DNA of 64,000 nt from Archegozetes longisetosus (GCA_018873245.2 JAEMBT020000001.1:9148220-9212219), one strand, 5' to 3'. Positions 1-11,799 are shown, counted from the first letter of the stretch. Made by a program: numbers and translations. Notes: a model not told the origin generated them from the letters alone.

Positions 1-592
1 TTAGGCCACCTAAAACTTTTGACTCTACTTGCTCTCAAATTTTGCGGATTGACTGATACTCTCCACTCTAAGGACAATTGGCATTCTCTCTTCAACATTT
101 CATATTACAGATCAAGTTCACATCTTTTCAACAGACCACCTCGAGCTTCAGCCCTTTTCCATAGATTTCTTTATTCTGAAAAGTCTTTTCAATCTCTCTG
201 GCTTTTAGCCATATGCTTTTCTCTACTATTCTTTTCCCACTTTGAGTTCGAAAATACTGGAGAAACTTATCAATAAAATAGAATATGAGTATAATTCGAA
301 TTATATATTTAAAGAAATATTATTAAATCGCGTGTTAGCAATCAATTGATGATAAGTTGGCTATTACCGAAATGGGGTAAGTGCTTCAACTGCCACGAAA
401 AGATTTAGAAAATCACAAATAGTGGCGATATTGGACAGTTTCGATGTCGTAAAACAGATTGCAATATAAAAGTATCGATTACTGCCAATATATGGTTCTA
501 AAATTGCGAAGACACCACAAGATTTCGCACAATTCCATCAAGACATTGCTTTCATTTTTCTAATTGTTAACATCAATCTTATTTAATTTATT

Positions 593-1133
593 ATATGAAT
601 TGAAGGAACGTAAAGGGACTTATCTCGAGTTAACTTCTTTTTTGGCATTCACTCCAAACAAGAAGTTCAACTCATAGTTAATATGTAGAAAATAATTCAG
701 CATATGTTTCAATCGGAAATTTAGCGGTAATTTCTTATTTAAATCTATTGATTTCAATGCTAACTAATAGAATTAAAACTTAAATTGAACTCGAATGCTA
801 TTAACACGTGTTAACTGCAATGCGTAACACAACATAAACTACAATAGCATTACATGGCATAAGTTTAAATTTTATGTCAATTATTTGTCACAATTTGATT
901 GTAATTCTGAAGATTCAGAAATTATTTGTGATGAATCAGATCTTGAATATTAACTAATGAATTGTATGAGAACATGTTTAATTAGATTAATATTGAATAA
1001 ATTGATAACTTAATAAAGTTTTTCTTAACGTAAAAAATGTTTCTAAGCTTTGCACTTAATGCGAACTTTGAGTTCGATTTTCTCGTTTCACTGCATTGAG
1101 AGATAAGTCCTTTTACGTTCCGCTAATTCATAT
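593..1133. mobile_element. MITE-like element with ~40-bp inverted ends
   Basis: The first ~40 bases (core GGAACGTAAAGGGACTTATC at about 605) recur inverted at about 1095-1133 with a few mismatches, enclosing roughly 540 bp of AT-rich DNA with no coding sequence. This is the structure of a small non-autonomous DNA transposon. No clear target-site duplication is visible, so the superfamily is unassigned. Bases 1-592 upstream hold nothing I can support; an 85-codon open frame at 19-276 has no family features. Confidence 0.5.
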
Positions 1134-1807
1134 GATTATGAGTTGCTGAGCTTAAGTCAATAAAGACCATCCAAATTATTCCTATAGAGACTTGCGAAGA
1201 ATATGGAAAATGAAGACTTTCATAAGAAAATGTTTGCTCAATTACTTCTACTCAACAATTACTTGTTTCAGTTAATTCTATGTAAAATGATCAGAACGGA
1301 CTGCATCATCATAAATCATCAGATAAGCTTCTTCATTGATGTATTCTTTTCCACTATTGGAATGTTTTCCAGTTTGTGGTGAGTGTGGGTGCGACATGTT
1401 GTCAAGATCCTGAATCAAAGACTAGATCGACCTGAGTTTAAGAAGTCCCTATTTGCAGTGTGATATATTAATAATTAGCTTTGAAATACTTGTCTTTGGT
1501 CATTAAAAACTGGTACAAAACTTTCGTCAAAACTAAAGCTTTATTTAAATTTATAAAATACACAAAAACGGATCGATGTTCAAGGTTTTTGACCTGACAA
1601 TATAGTAAATGGTTCTCAAGGTTACAAAGTAGTGGTCAATTAGTTTCATAAGTAGAATGAAATCATCCCTATGGAAGGATAATAAGAGTAATCTTAAAGC
1701 GAATGAGTTTTTAACCGATTAGTGACATGAGTGAGGAGGCTTACTGTTGAAGACATGTCAATATAAAAAAAATTGTTGATGTAAATCATAAACTAAAAAA
1801 TATTAAA
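1134..1807. other. Intergenic, nothing recognised
   Basis: AT-rich stretch with no credible exon, RNA gene or inverted repeat that I can see on either strand. Confidence 0.5.
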
Positions 1808-1875
1808 CATGATCATCGAGAACCGGAACCGTAAGCTAATAATACGTGCGACATAACAAATACTCTATGAATCAA
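1808..1875 (-). pseudogene. Relic of a DEG/ENaC-like last transmembrane segment
   Basis: Read on the minus strand, about 20 codons match the second membrane segment of the gene just upstream: a Cys-Tyr-x-Ala-x-Ile-Ile-Ser-Leu core then x-Phe-x-Phe-Ser, with a stop codon just before it and charged residues replacing the conserved Trp and Gly. It looks like the remnant of a tandem copy of the adjacent channel gene. The match is short, so it could be partly chance, but the order of identical residues and the position next to the intact gene argue for a relic. Confidence 0.5.
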
Positions 1876-1931
1876 CTAAGATTAACAATTAAGTTGATAT
1901 TCTATTGAATATTTTCTTGAACCGATTCCAT

Positions 1932-3212
1932 TTAATTCCTTCGATTCAATCTGTTTTCAATCGTTATTTTAGAAGACGAATTGAAATCGATCGAAATACA
2001 GTTATTTATGAAATAAATTTTCGTCTTAAACTTATAAACAAATTTGACTACATGATTGATGACAAGTGGAAGGGCATTAGATAACGCGATGACTGAGAAA
2101 CCAAACCATAAACTAATAATACTAGCGAAGTAACACAAAAACTCTTCGAGTTTCATTTGAGGCGAATATTTCATTTTCAAATGTGGGAAAGTTGGTAATG
2201 AAATATGAATAATATTACTTTTAATTGAATCACCTTTCCTACTGATCGTCAAGAATAATCTGAAGAAATCTGTTGAACAGTCCTTAAATTTTCCGCAATA
2301 TTCTCCACATATTCGACTCAAATCTAAATCATAACTATTTCTTTCATCTAACTCGCTAAAGGTAAAATTATTCTCCAATTCATCTGTCAGGTAATTTCTT
2401 GGCCATTCATTCAAATTCTTCTTGAAATGATCCACTTTGCATTTGAATACACAATCATATCTTGAGTTATAACCAACACTTTCATAGTCAAAGCAGGAAG
2501 TCTTATACGGTTTTGACATAAGTTGGATACTTGTTCTCTGGTATTGAATAGAACTTTGGTACCTGCTCTGAGGTTCAATAATGATTGAATTATACGCCAA
2601 ATCAGTAGTGATGATAGAAGTATTCCTTTTGTGCATGAATAACAGAATATACTTGACTTTTGCTGGTAGATAAATACTTAATAATGGAAATATATTTGAT
2701 CTTGTATTAACATCGAAATCAATCGTATATCGATCATCAGATTCTGCATTTGATTGCGAAAAATATGTAAAACAATAAAAATTATAGTTGATTCTCATTT
2801 GAATGGCAGATATTTCATGACATTCAACATAATCCTTCGATGTGTTCATAGATACTGGTTTAGATACTTGACAGTAAGTGAAATTTGATACATCTTCTGC
2901 TGAATACAAAACTTCAAATTGATTTTTTATATTAAGTTTGTTTAATTTCCGAAATATTGATATTTTCGAAACATTAATTTTCTCATTATGAAACAATTTG
3001 TAAAGGTATTCATTTCTAATGAATAATTCTTTATAAGCACAAACCGTGATTGCAGGTAATGAAATCATAGGTTCACTTTCATATCTGACATCAGTTGTTG
3101 TTTCATAAGAGAAATAAACTCTCGAGATCTTATAAATTTGGAATAAGCATCCAATAACACAGAACATGTAAAAAACGGGGCAGATTAACTTTTTAAACTT
3201 ATGGCTTATCAT
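1932..3212 (-). CDS. DEG/ENaC (amiloride-sensitive Na+ channel) family protein, divergent
   Basis: Predicted 426-residue membrane protein, intronless. I chose the ATG at 3212; the frame stays open upstream but without another ATG. A first hydrophobic segment near residues 10-28 is followed by the family's post-TM1 block (YETTTDVRYE then ISLPAITVC). A ~320-residue extracellular loop with paired cysteines follows, and a C-terminal segment LWFGFSVIAL carries the Gly-x-Ser selectivity-filter pattern of degenerins. Known family members are trimeric Na+ channels gated by mechanical, acid or peptide stimuli. The loop is shorter than in classical ASIC or pickpocket proteins and the Cys-rich core is reduced, so ion conduction is inferred. 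Paralogues lie at 40871-42151 and at the right window edge. Confidence 0.8.
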   Translation of the reverse strand: MISHKFKKLICPVFYMFCVIGCLFQIYKISRVYFSYETTTDVRYESEPMISLPAITVCAYKELFIRNEYLYKLFHNEKINVSKISIFRKLNKLNIKNQFEVLYSAEDVSNFTYCQVSKPVSMNTSKDYVECHEISAIQMRINYNFYCFTYFSQSNAESDDRYTIDFDVNTRSNIFPLLSIYLPAKVKYILLFMHKRNTSIITTDLAYNSIIIEPQSRYQSSIQYQRTSIQLMSKPYKTSCFDYESVGYNSRYDCVFKCKVDHFKKNLNEWPRNYLTDELENNFTFSELDERNSYDLDLSRICGEYCGKFKDCSTDFFRLFLTISRKGDSIKSNIIHISLPTFPHLKMKYSPQMKLEEFLCYFASIISLWFGFSVIALSNALPLVINHVVKFVYKFKTKIYFINNCISIDFNSSSKITIENRLNRRN

Positions 3213-5165
3213 TTTAAGCTTAATACTCAATCTTATTTCTATTTTTTGATGCAGTCGTTTCAATCAGAATACTATATAATGTAGTTTTTCGTTTCTACAT
3301 TAAATTATTTTAATCGAAATCTTCTTTTAAATGTTAAATGCGAATCGAATATTGACATCATTTGTTTAACAACTCTCATGCTGCACTTTTGTAAATAGCA
3401 ATCTCTTAATGTTATTCTATGTTTGGTATTACTTTTATTGATTTATTGCCTTCGAATGCGGAATTTATTTTTCACTCTTTATTATGTTGTGAGAAAATAG
3501 TAGAACATTTGATAGAATACTTTACTGAGAAAGTTGTTATTGGTTCTACTGAGAAATGAAGTGAGGTGCTATTGATTCTTACCCTGTAAGTTGACTTCAA
3601 CCAATGTTTTCATGGAAAAATCTAAACTTACAGATTCAGTACGTGAAACTTAATCAATTTTGCTTGAGTTTGACACTGAAAGTAACTTTTAATTCAATAC
3701 TTCAGCCCTTAAATAGAAAATTTTAATTTATTACATATTTCAATATTTTTAAAATGCTAATAATTTTTTCTTTTTGAAAATAAATTAGTCTCGCTAACAA
3801 AAATGTTCAGAAATTTTATACTTGACTCTCAATGTGAGCACCAAAGTTTTGAGCTATCCAAGTCAAAAACGAATGTGTGGCCATTCTACTTAATGGCGTC
3901 TGAAGAATATCAAGCACTGCCACTAGATTCTTATAAAAGTTAAACGCTCGAGCTTGGGGATTGAAAGTTTTAGCATTTATATTTTGAGTATTGATTGTCT
4001 TGTAAAGATTTAGGTCTCAAATTTTACAAAATTATTAGAGACAATGAAAGAGTAGACTTTAAAACATTTATAATTGGTTAAAAATTAAACTCAAGAAGAC
4101 ATACATGCTGTGTAAAAGCCTGCTTCTGTTAAAGAGACTGACTGAAGGATTCTAATTATTTATACTGCTCAGGTTGGCTGCTCTAGCTTTCTAATTAGTG
4201 CTTTAAATGACTTGCTTTTATGCAAAAATATAAATAGTTTCACTACTTGGCACTCGTGAATATTGAGCAAGGTTGATAATGAGTTGTTATCAATTAGATT
4301 GATTATGGCAACAATTTTTAACAAGTAAACAACTTGATCTCTATGAAAGCATTTTTATGAACTGATTTCTTTACAGTGAAAATAGGTTTAGCGGCCATCT
4401 CAGGAATGACCAAAAACTTAAACGACCACTACTTTTGTAATGCACAAGCATCCGAGTAGAGCTACAATATGAGTAATCTAACCGTAGACACAATTTTTAA
4501 TTAAAATACAGTATAACCAGAGCCTGTTCTGAGAAACCTTTGTTACTTAAATAGTTATAAATTTTAATTTTCAACTATAAAGATGCTTTTATAACAAAAT
4601 TTCCACATGTTTCTACATACTTCGTGGAATTTGTTGATAAGATGATTGCTTAATTCAGTTTTTTCTTAATATAATACTAAGAAAAAATATCAATAAATCA
4701 ATAAAACAGTCATTTGCATTTCTAAAAAGCTATTTAGTCAACATGAATTGAGTTTAATTTGATATCTTCTTGTTCTGGTAGTTAGTATCAATTTGTTCTT
4801 TACTTTCTACCACTTGTTGATTCAATCAATCCAACACTAAAAAGATGTTTGGGTTACAGCAGATTGGATTGTTCTAGTTATAATACATAAATACTCAATA
4901 TCAATCATTTTGTTCTCTTTCGTAGCATATTATTTCTATTTCAACCTACGATTATGCCTCTACCGTTAATTTCATAATAGATAAACAATGAGAATCTATT
5001 TAACAGTAGTGCATCGAAGGCAGAAGTGAATCCATTTCTTAGATTAGATAATACAGCTTTAGCAAATAACAATGTAGTTCAAAAGACAAAAGTAACCTAA
5101 ATAAAGATATTTTTATAAATACTTTAAATTATTTGCTAAATCGAAGTCGAAATTCTGTGTCAATA
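3213..5165. other. Intergenic, nothing recognised
   Basis: Roughly 1.9 kb of AT-rich DNA between the channel gene and the GH30 relic. No exon with family features and no long inverted repeat was seen. It must contain the channel gene's promoter, but I cannot place it. Confidence 0.45.
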
Positions 5166-6789
5166 ATGAAGGAAATACTGTTGAATGTGATTATTATACT
5201 ATTGCATTAATCTCGATTAATATCTATTGGTGATTTTAAAAATAAATATAAATCTTAAAATGTAAATTAATTCATTAAATCTCTATTCAAAATTATTAAC
5301 ATGAATAGAAGGTGCGAGAAAAGAATGCAACATAAAACTGTACCCAAACGCAGAATCTATTGTATGTGTTTGTAATATTACTTGTTGCGATAATATTCCT
5401 GCGATTCAATTATCAAAATATGATTTTGCATCAGTTTTTGAAACTAATAAAAAAGGCGATCGATTCAGAGATTCTGATTTAAAACTTGAAAGAGCTCATG
5501 AAAATTCAACAAATTCTACCAAAAAGTAGATCATAAATGTCGACACGAATATCGACACGAATATCGACACGAATACAAAGTTTCAAAAAATAATTGGCTT
5601 TGGCGGTGCTTTCACCGATTCAACCGGATTTAACATCAAATCATTGCTCGAAAGTCTGGTAAATAATCTAGTTTATGATTAATTTTCACAGAATGGTATT
5701 GAGTATTCAATGGCTAGGACTCCAATGGCTGAAAGTGACTTTTCTTTAAGAAACTACAAATATGATGACGTGACAGATAACCTTACACATTTTGCATTGC
5801 AAAAAGAGGACTTAAAATTTAAAGTATGAAGTTTTCAAGTCTTTTACTCTATGAAGGCTTTAAAAATTCTTAATTTAATACGATAGCAGATTCCATACAT
5901 GAAATTAGCCCAAAAGGTTAGTACGTACAAGATTAAACTACTTGGAAGTCCATGGAGTCCAACGATTTGGATAAAAGATAACGGAAAAATAAAGAACGGG
6001 TCATTAAAAGGACCTGTCGGTGGAGAGTATTACCAGATATTCGCCAATTATTTTGTTAAGTAATAAATTTTTGCTCAATAAACCGTTTACGAAAAAAGTT
6101 CTCTTCCTAAACTCTAGAGTCATACATATTTTTTACTAGATTTTTAGAGGCATACGAATCGCAGGGAATCGATATTTGGGGAATAACAGTAGAGAACGAA
6201 CCCGTGGAAGGGCAAAATACTAATCAAGGAACAAACGGGATGTCATTCTACCCTAATCAAGAACGAGATTTTGTTAAACTTAATTTGGGACCAACTCTAG
6301 AAAGAGTTGGTTATAACAGCACAAAGATAGAGCTCATGATATATGATGATAACACGCCACAATTGTTGAACTGGATAGACACTATCCTATCTGATAAAGA
6401 AGTGGCCAAATGGATATCTGGAATAGCATTCCACTGGTATGCGAATAATCGAAACGCAAATTCAATACTAGACTCTGTCAACAAGAATCATCCTGAGTTT
6501 TTCCTCCTCAATACTGAGGCCTGTATTTTGAAACCTCCAGTAATCGGAAATTGGGAATGGGCTGATAGATATGCCTTTGATATAATCAGAGTAAGCTTCT
6601 TTAGCTAAATAATAAGGGGTTTTACATCAAATAATGAGCTTTAATATAAATCATTTGATTCAAATCAAATACTCTCTTTTGAAAACTTATATAATTGAAG
6701 GATTTAAATCACTGGATTAGAGGTTGGGTTGACTTTCCAGTCTGGCTCTAGATATGGAAGGTGGTCTGAGTTGGACCCATGGTAGACTA

Positions 6790-8085
6790 CAGAGGGTCTA
6801 TGGCGAAAAATGTTAAGATATTTATTGATTATATTTTTAAAAATACACTTTTTTTGAATGATTAACATTTTCAATATGATGACCACTTTTCTTAACTACT
6901 AATCTGCACCGATATTTCCAAGCCATCAGTGCTCTGCGGATTGTAGTCATCGATAGTTTACGCCATTCCCGTTTTACAACTTTCCAGAGCTCTGATAAAT
7001 CCTTTGGACTACTTCTTTGAATCGCTTGTTTTAATAAACCAAATACACAAAAATCCATTATTGCAATGTCAGGGCTCTTCACTGGTATATCTTCGTTAGG
7101 AATAAAATTAATGCCATATTTTCTCTTCAAATCGACCAGAGTTTGAAGAGTTCTCGCCGAGAAATGACTGGGAGCACAGTCCTGATGGAACCATACGTGT
7201 TTGTGATCATCTTTGTGGTACAGTTTAGTAATGTTTTGGTAAATCGGTTTCAGAATACTCTTACAATAATAGTCAAAATTAATTTTTGCCTTTTTTGAAC
7301 TCGAATTAGCGTTAATTTGCCCGAATAAGAGACGGCCGCCGCTATCATAAACCCTTGCGGGTGGCGCTCACGAACTTTTGTAAAATTTTTGTCATCCATT
7401 TGTCCTCTTCTTACATAATAGATACCCCTCTGTCCCCCGTATTAGACATGTAAATCCAAGACTCATCTAATGAAACAATAAATTTGTACCGATTTTTGAC
7501 CAAATATTTCTCATAAAGTCTTCGGGCGGCGGTCTTTCGTTGTTTCATTTGTCGAGCATTTAATGAATGAATTTTTTGCTTTTTTCTCACTTTTTTGTTT
7601 AAATCTTTAGAAATAATGTCTTGAACTGGTCCAATAGAGCAATCAATGTCTTTCGCCATAGATTTCAGTGTCGGTGGGTTTTCCTTCTCTGTCTCTCTCT
7701 CGACAAATGAAATGTTGGCATCGGTTCGGACCCTTAAAGGCCGGCGTTTATTAGGAGAGACCACAAGTCCCGCACTTTTTCGACTCGATTTTGTTTTGAT
7801 ATTCAATACACGACTTATTGTCATCTGTGTTGTATTGATTTTATACTTTTTAAAAGTTTTCTTAATCATAAAACTTGAATAACCCTCTCCGGAAAGCAGA
7901 CGGATGTAGTCATCCCGTCCTTTCGAGTTTAATTTAATTATAGACATTGTTTTAAAAAAACCAAAAGATAAACAAAAACTTAGATAAAAAAGCTTTGATT
8001 TGATATCAATTAGAGATCTGTGCGATTTGTAGTAAAAAAGTTATTACAGTTTAAAGTCTTAACATTTTTCGCCATAAACCCTCTG
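6790..8085 (-). mobile_element. mariner-type transposon (DD37D, maT-like) with TIRs and TA duplication
   Basis: The 1296-bp element is bounded by inverted ends of about 30 bp (CAGAGGGT then TATGGCGAAAAATGTTAAG) and flanked by TA at 6788-6789 and 8086-8087, the Tc1/mariner target duplication. It sits inside the last GH30 exon, in the opposite orientation to that gene. The copy is full-length by structure but its transposase is broken, so it can move only if another copy supplies the enzyme. Confidence 0.92.
6837..7947 (-). pseudogene. mariner transposase, DD37D type, two frameshifts
   Basis: Begins at the ATG at 7947 with an N-terminal helix-turn-helix region (to about residue 70). The first catalytic Asp is in SLDESWIYMS, followed in a shifted frame by HPQGFM. 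The second Asp is in WFHQDCAPSH and the third is in VKSPDIAIMDF. I count 37 residues between the second and third Asp, the spacing used to define the DD37D (maT) group. The frame breaks near 7425 in a G-rich stretch and near 7285 in a run of A. Frameshifts confined to homopolymers may be decay or sequence error. The protein would be about 350 residues, normal for mariners. Confidence 0.88.
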
Positions 8086-8384
8086 TAAGTAGTTCAATAT
8101 ATGTCAATTCAACTGCTCAATAATATCAAAAGAAGCAGATTTTCTATATTTTCGGGCATTCCAGCAAATTCTTAACTCAAGATTCTGTTAGAGTTAGGCT
8201 TAAAATGCAATCAAATATTGATAAATTATATGCAACTGCTTTCATAAGACCAGATAATCACATAGTCTTAATTATTGCTAATATGAATAATGGAGAAATA
8301 GAATTGAACATTAATGAGTCTAAAAGTGGTTACTTGAATGGTAAAATATCAGCTCATTCAATACAGACTTATATTTGGAAGTAA

Positions 8385-9018
8385 AATTACGAAAATATTT
8401 TGGGAAAAATAACATTTTACGGATTAAATAAAATTTTTGCCTGATTTGATTTTTCCCATAACTATTATTTATTTCAAAAATAGGATACAGTGAAGCTCAG
8501 TCTATTTAAGTAACAATCGCTCGATAAGATAACTGAGTTTGGCAGAATAATCATGTGTTGAAGGACAGAACTAATCAAAATCAGATTTAAATATTAATAG
8601 TATTCTATTTTTGTAAACAATCAGAGTTTGGAATATTAGATCTTAAAAAAAGTAATAAAGTAATATTCAATTTTGGTTAATTATATAAATTTTTATTTCT
8701 ATTTTTCAAAATTATTTTCAATCTAAAAATTTTAACAAGCATCTTAAACAACAGACGAAAAACTAAGATTTGCTCAGAAATAGTCCTTCTCCTCAAGTAT
8801 TGTGTTGCAAGTTCACTATAACTAAATTCTTTCCAATATGAATTCATTACATATTAGTTCAACTCAAAGGCATTTCGACACTCCATTTATCAGTTTTGTT
8901 ATTTTAAATTAAAAATATAAATGAGAAATAGCAAAAAATTTTCGATTATTGATAAATATATCGTTGGGAATACAACCGATTTCTATTAATTATCTATTGT
9001 CCTGTTTCTATTCGGTCA
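8385..9018. other. Intergenic spacer upstream of the first GH95 gene
   Basis: No gene seen. From about 8840 the sequence resembles the region upstream of the second fucosidase (about 60530-60800), so this part was included in the duplication that produced the pair. Confidence 0.5.
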
Positions 9019-9064
9019 CTTTATAAGATATAATTAAGTGCAGGTGTATTCAATTACATGAAGC
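9019..9064 (+). promoter_or_regulatory. Conserved TATA-containing promoter block of GH95 gene A
   Basis: A TATAAGATATAATTAAG block followed by CAGGTGTATT and AATTACATGAAGCA lies about 70-110 bp before the ATG and recurs at the same place before the second GH95 gene, although surrounding bases differ. Conservation plus a TATA-like core suggests the core promoter; no experimental support is visible. Confidence 0.5.
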
Positions 9065-9129
9065 AACAAAATAAGCCTATAAATTGTTAAAATCTATGCA
9101 TTTAATTCTACTTAATCTTTAAAAGTAAA

Positions 9130-11406
9130 ATGACAAACAAGTACATCACTTTAGCAACCTTTCTTATTTTTATTGTTGTATCAGAGGCCGCCAATATATT
9201 GTGGTACAACAAGCCATCCCAGCAATGGACAGATGCGTTGCCCATTGGTAGTGGCCGTCTTGGAGCCATGATCTTCGGTGGAGTCAAAGATGAACACATT
9301 CAATTCAATGAGGATACCTTATGGACAGGCAAACCACATGATTATACACATCCAGATTCTTTCAAGTCTTTATCACAAATACGACAACTCATTTTTGATA
9401 AAAAGCCATCTGAAGCAGCCAAAATCGCAGCTTCCACATTCATGAGTGTGCCATTATATCAAATGGCATATCAGCCGTTCGGCGATTTACACATGAATTT
9501 TACTGGACATGATAACTTTTCAAACTATCGACGAGAATTAGACATAGATTCTGCAGTTGCGAGCGTGTCATATAAAGTTCATGATGTGACATACAAGAGA
9601 GTGGCGTTTGCCAGCTTTCCTGATCAGGTTATTGCTATTCAAATAACTGCTGATAAAACAGCACAGATCAGCTTCACAACAAAGTTAGATACTCTACACA
9701 AAGAATCAAAAAGCAAAGTAATTGGAACAGACATACTCTCTGTTGCAGGAACAGTCGAATCTGGAGGATTGAGGTTTGAGGCTCGAGCTCACATAATAGC
9801 TGTTGGTGGAAAGAAAACAGCTTCTGCTGATTCAATCACAGTCGAAAAGGCGGACAAAGTGACTATTTTGTTGGTGGGTGCAACAAGCTTTAAAAATTAT
9901 CATGACATAAGTGCCGATCCAGCAGAACGAGTCACTGAACAACTGAATAAACTCTCAAACAGAGATTACAACAGCATCCTAAATGATCACATGGCAGATC
10001 ACCGCCATCTTTTCAGAAGAGTCAACTTAGATCTTGGTCATACTTCAAGAGCAGACTTACCCACTGATGAACGAATTCAAAATGGACCTGATGGTGATCC
10101 AGCCATTGCTGCGTTGTATTTTCAATTCGGTCGATATTTACTAATAGCAAGCAGTCGAGTTGGTACTCAGCCTCCTAATCTACAAGGTATTTGGAACCAA
10201 GACAAAGGTCCTGCCTGGGGCAGTAAATATACAACGAATATCAACACTGAAATGAATTACTGGAACTCTGAAGTGACAAATCTCGAAGAGACAGTTGAAC
10301 CACTGTTTCGCATGATCGACGATCTTACAGTCACAGGTGGTCACACTGCCAAAGTTCACTATAATGCTAGTGGTTGGGTATTACATCACAACACAGATCT
10401 CTGGCGTGGAGCTGCACCTATCGATGGTCAACAAGGAATATGGCCAACAGGAGGTGCGTGGCTGGTACACCATATGTGGGAACATTATCTGTTTACAGGT
10501 GATAAAGATTTCTTAGCAAAACGAGCATACCCAGCAATGAAGCAATCAGCGCAGTTTTTTGTGGATTATTTAGTGAAACATCCTCATTACGGATGGATGG
10601 TATCTGTGCCATCTTTTTCGCCAGAACAAGGAGACTTATGTGCTGGGCCAGCAATGGATAATCAAATTATTCGAGCACTGTTTGGCTACACTGTAGAAGC
10701 AGCCAAAATTCTAAATGTAGACAAAGATTTTGCAACAAAATTGGCTGATTTGAGCAAGCAACTTCCACCTAATCTAATTGGAAAGCAAGGACAGTTACAG
10801 GAATGGCTGGAAGATATCGATGACCCTAAAAATCAGCATAGACACATGTCTCCTCTATGGGCAGTATATCCAGGAAATGAAATAACTCCCGAAAATCACA
10901 AACTAGTTGAAGCTGCCAAGACATTAATGAAATGGCGTGGAGATGGTAGCACAGGTTGGAGCGCTGGTTGGCGTATAAATCTTTGGGCGCGCGTTTGGGA
11001 CGGAGATCACGCCTACATTATATTAAAATTATTACTGACGCACAGCACATTACACAATATGTTTGATACTCATCCTCCATTCCAGATCGATGGCAATTTC
11101 GGTGGAAGTGCTGGCATTGCAGAAATGCTGCTGCAGAGTCATATAAGAGATTCAAACGGAACTGTTCAAATTGATTTGTTACCTGCATTGCCCTCAGTGT
11201 GGCCGAAAGGATCGGTATCAGGGCTGAGAGCCAGAGGTGGATTCGAAGTCGAGTTTGCGTGGGACAAGAATGTACTCACGAGAGCCACCATTCATTCGAA
11301 ACTCGGAAATATGGTGAATGTCCGATATCATGGTAAAGTTGCCCATTTGCAAACTGACAAAGGAAAACAATACAATTTAGACACCAATCTGAAAATTCAA
11401 CCGTAA
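9130..11406 (+). CDS. Secreted GH95-family alpha-L-fucosidase, copy A
   Basis: 758 residues in one uninterrupted frame. A signal peptide (about residues 1-20, ending SEA-AN) leads into the GH95 N-terminal beta domain ([23 protein letters not shown], a family hallmark, shown here across two short blocks: IGSGRLGAM and [18 protein letters not shown]). The (alpha/alpha)6 catalytic barrel follows ([68 protein letters not shown]), then a C-terminal beta domain. GH95 enzymes release alpha-1,2-linked (sometimes alpha-1,3/1,4) L-fucose with inversion. By analogy with the Bifidobacterium enzyme, the Asn-x-Asn pair, the Glu in QEWLED and the Asp in QIDGNFG are the likely catalytic residues. The family is mainly bacterial, fungal and plant, and absence of introns suggests horizontal origin or retroposition. 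About 95% identical to copy B at 60811-63093. Confidence 0.93.
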   Translation: MTNKYITLATFLIFIVVSEAANILWYNKPSQQWTDALPIGSGRLGAMIFGGVKDEHIQFNEDTLWTGKPHDYTHPDSFKSLSQIRQLIFDKKPSEAAKIAASTFMSVPLYQMAYQPFGDLHMNFTGHDNFSNYRRELDIDSAVASVSYKVHDVTYKRVAFASFPDQVIAIQITADKTAQISFTTKLDTLHKESKSKVIGTDILSVAGTVESGGLRFEARAHIIAVGGKKTASADSITVEKADKVTILLVGATSFKNYHDISADPAERVTEQLNKLSNRDYNSILNDHMADHRHLFRRVNLDLGHTSRADLPTDERIQNGPDGDPAIAALYFQFGRYLLIASSRVGTQPPNLQGIWNQDKGPAWGSKYTTNINTEMNYWNSEVTNLEETVEPLFRMIDDLTVTGGHTAKVHYNASGWVLHHNTDLWRGAAPIDGQQGIWPTGGAWLVHHMWEHYLFTGDKDFLAKRAYPAMKQSAQFFVDYLVKHPHYGWMVSVPSFSPEQGDLCAGPAMDNQIIRALFGYTVEAAKILNVDKDFATKLADLSKQLPPNLIGKQGQLQEWLEDIDDPKNQHRHMSPLWAVYPGNEITPENHKLVEAAKTLMKWRGDGSTGWSAGWRINLWARVWDGDHAYIILKLLLTHSTLHNMFDTHPPFQIDGNFGGSAGIAEMLLQSHIRDSNGTVQIDLLPALPSVWPKGSVSGLRARGGFEVEFAWDKNVLTRATIHSKLGNMVNVRYHGKVAHLQTDKGKQYNLDTNLKIQP

Positions 11407-11799
11407 ATATAGTAGATTTTAGTTGCACTTTATTTTAATAATTTCCTGTGCGTTTTCTTCACTGAAATCTCTATTTCTCATATTTCAAGGATGTTAACAA
11501 AGTATGTTTCTTATCCTTTTAGTAGAATATTATTCATGAGACTGAAAAATGTATTTATTATTTAAGTATCCAGTTAAATATTTTATAAAAATTGTTAATC
11601 ACACAATAAATTTTAAAATGTAGGATTTCTTGAAGAATACACTAATGAAATAAATGAATATTAACTAATAGTAACAACATGGATGTAATATTATGTTCTA
11701 GCCTTGTTTTTAATTTGCGTTTGGCTTACATCTTTGCTAAAATAAGTTCTTCGAATATTCATAAGATAATATTGATCAGGTCATAGACTAATTTAGCCA
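11407..11799. other. 3' flank of GH95 copy A, nothing else recognised
   Basis: AT-rich. An AATAAA hexamer near 11605 could serve as the polyadenylation signal. No exon seen. Confidence 0.4.

Larger units (their letters stand above)
5166..8383 (+). pseudogene. GBA1-type GH30 glucosylceramidase, broken and interrupted by a mariner
   Basis: Exons align with lysosomal acid glucosylceramidase, which cleaves glucosylceramide. A signal-peptide-like ATG exon lies at 5166. Other exons are 5311-5658 (VCVCN, then FQKIIGFGGAFTDS), 5692-5823 (SMARTPMAESDFS), 5890-6059 (LLGSPWSPTIW), 6140-6590 (VENEP with the acid/base Glu, then the nucleophile Glu in NTEAC) and a last exon from 6701 (DLNHW) to 8383 (SAHSIQTYIWK). 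Most splice junctions keep phase. Lesions are an in-frame TAG at 5527, a frameshift near 6735 in the GWVDW block, a mariner insertion at 6790-8085 and a TAA at 8121 just after it. Both catalytic glutamates survive, which suggests loss was fairly recent. A 12-base unit (ATCGACACGAAT-like) is repeated three times near 5540-5573. Confidence 0.85.

Noticed and set aside
19-276. 85-codon open frame at the left edge
   Set aside because: Low-complexity, hydrophobic tail, no motif and no homologous frame nearby; consistent with chance.
7646-7882. Plus-strand open frame inside the mariner
   Set aside because: Antisense shadow of the transposase N-terminus.
9108-9299. Minus-strand open frame overlapping the start of GH95 copy A (also at 60780-60980 for copy B)
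   Set aside because: It repeats in both copies only because the sense gene is conserved; it is antisense shadow of the GH95 N-terminal domain.
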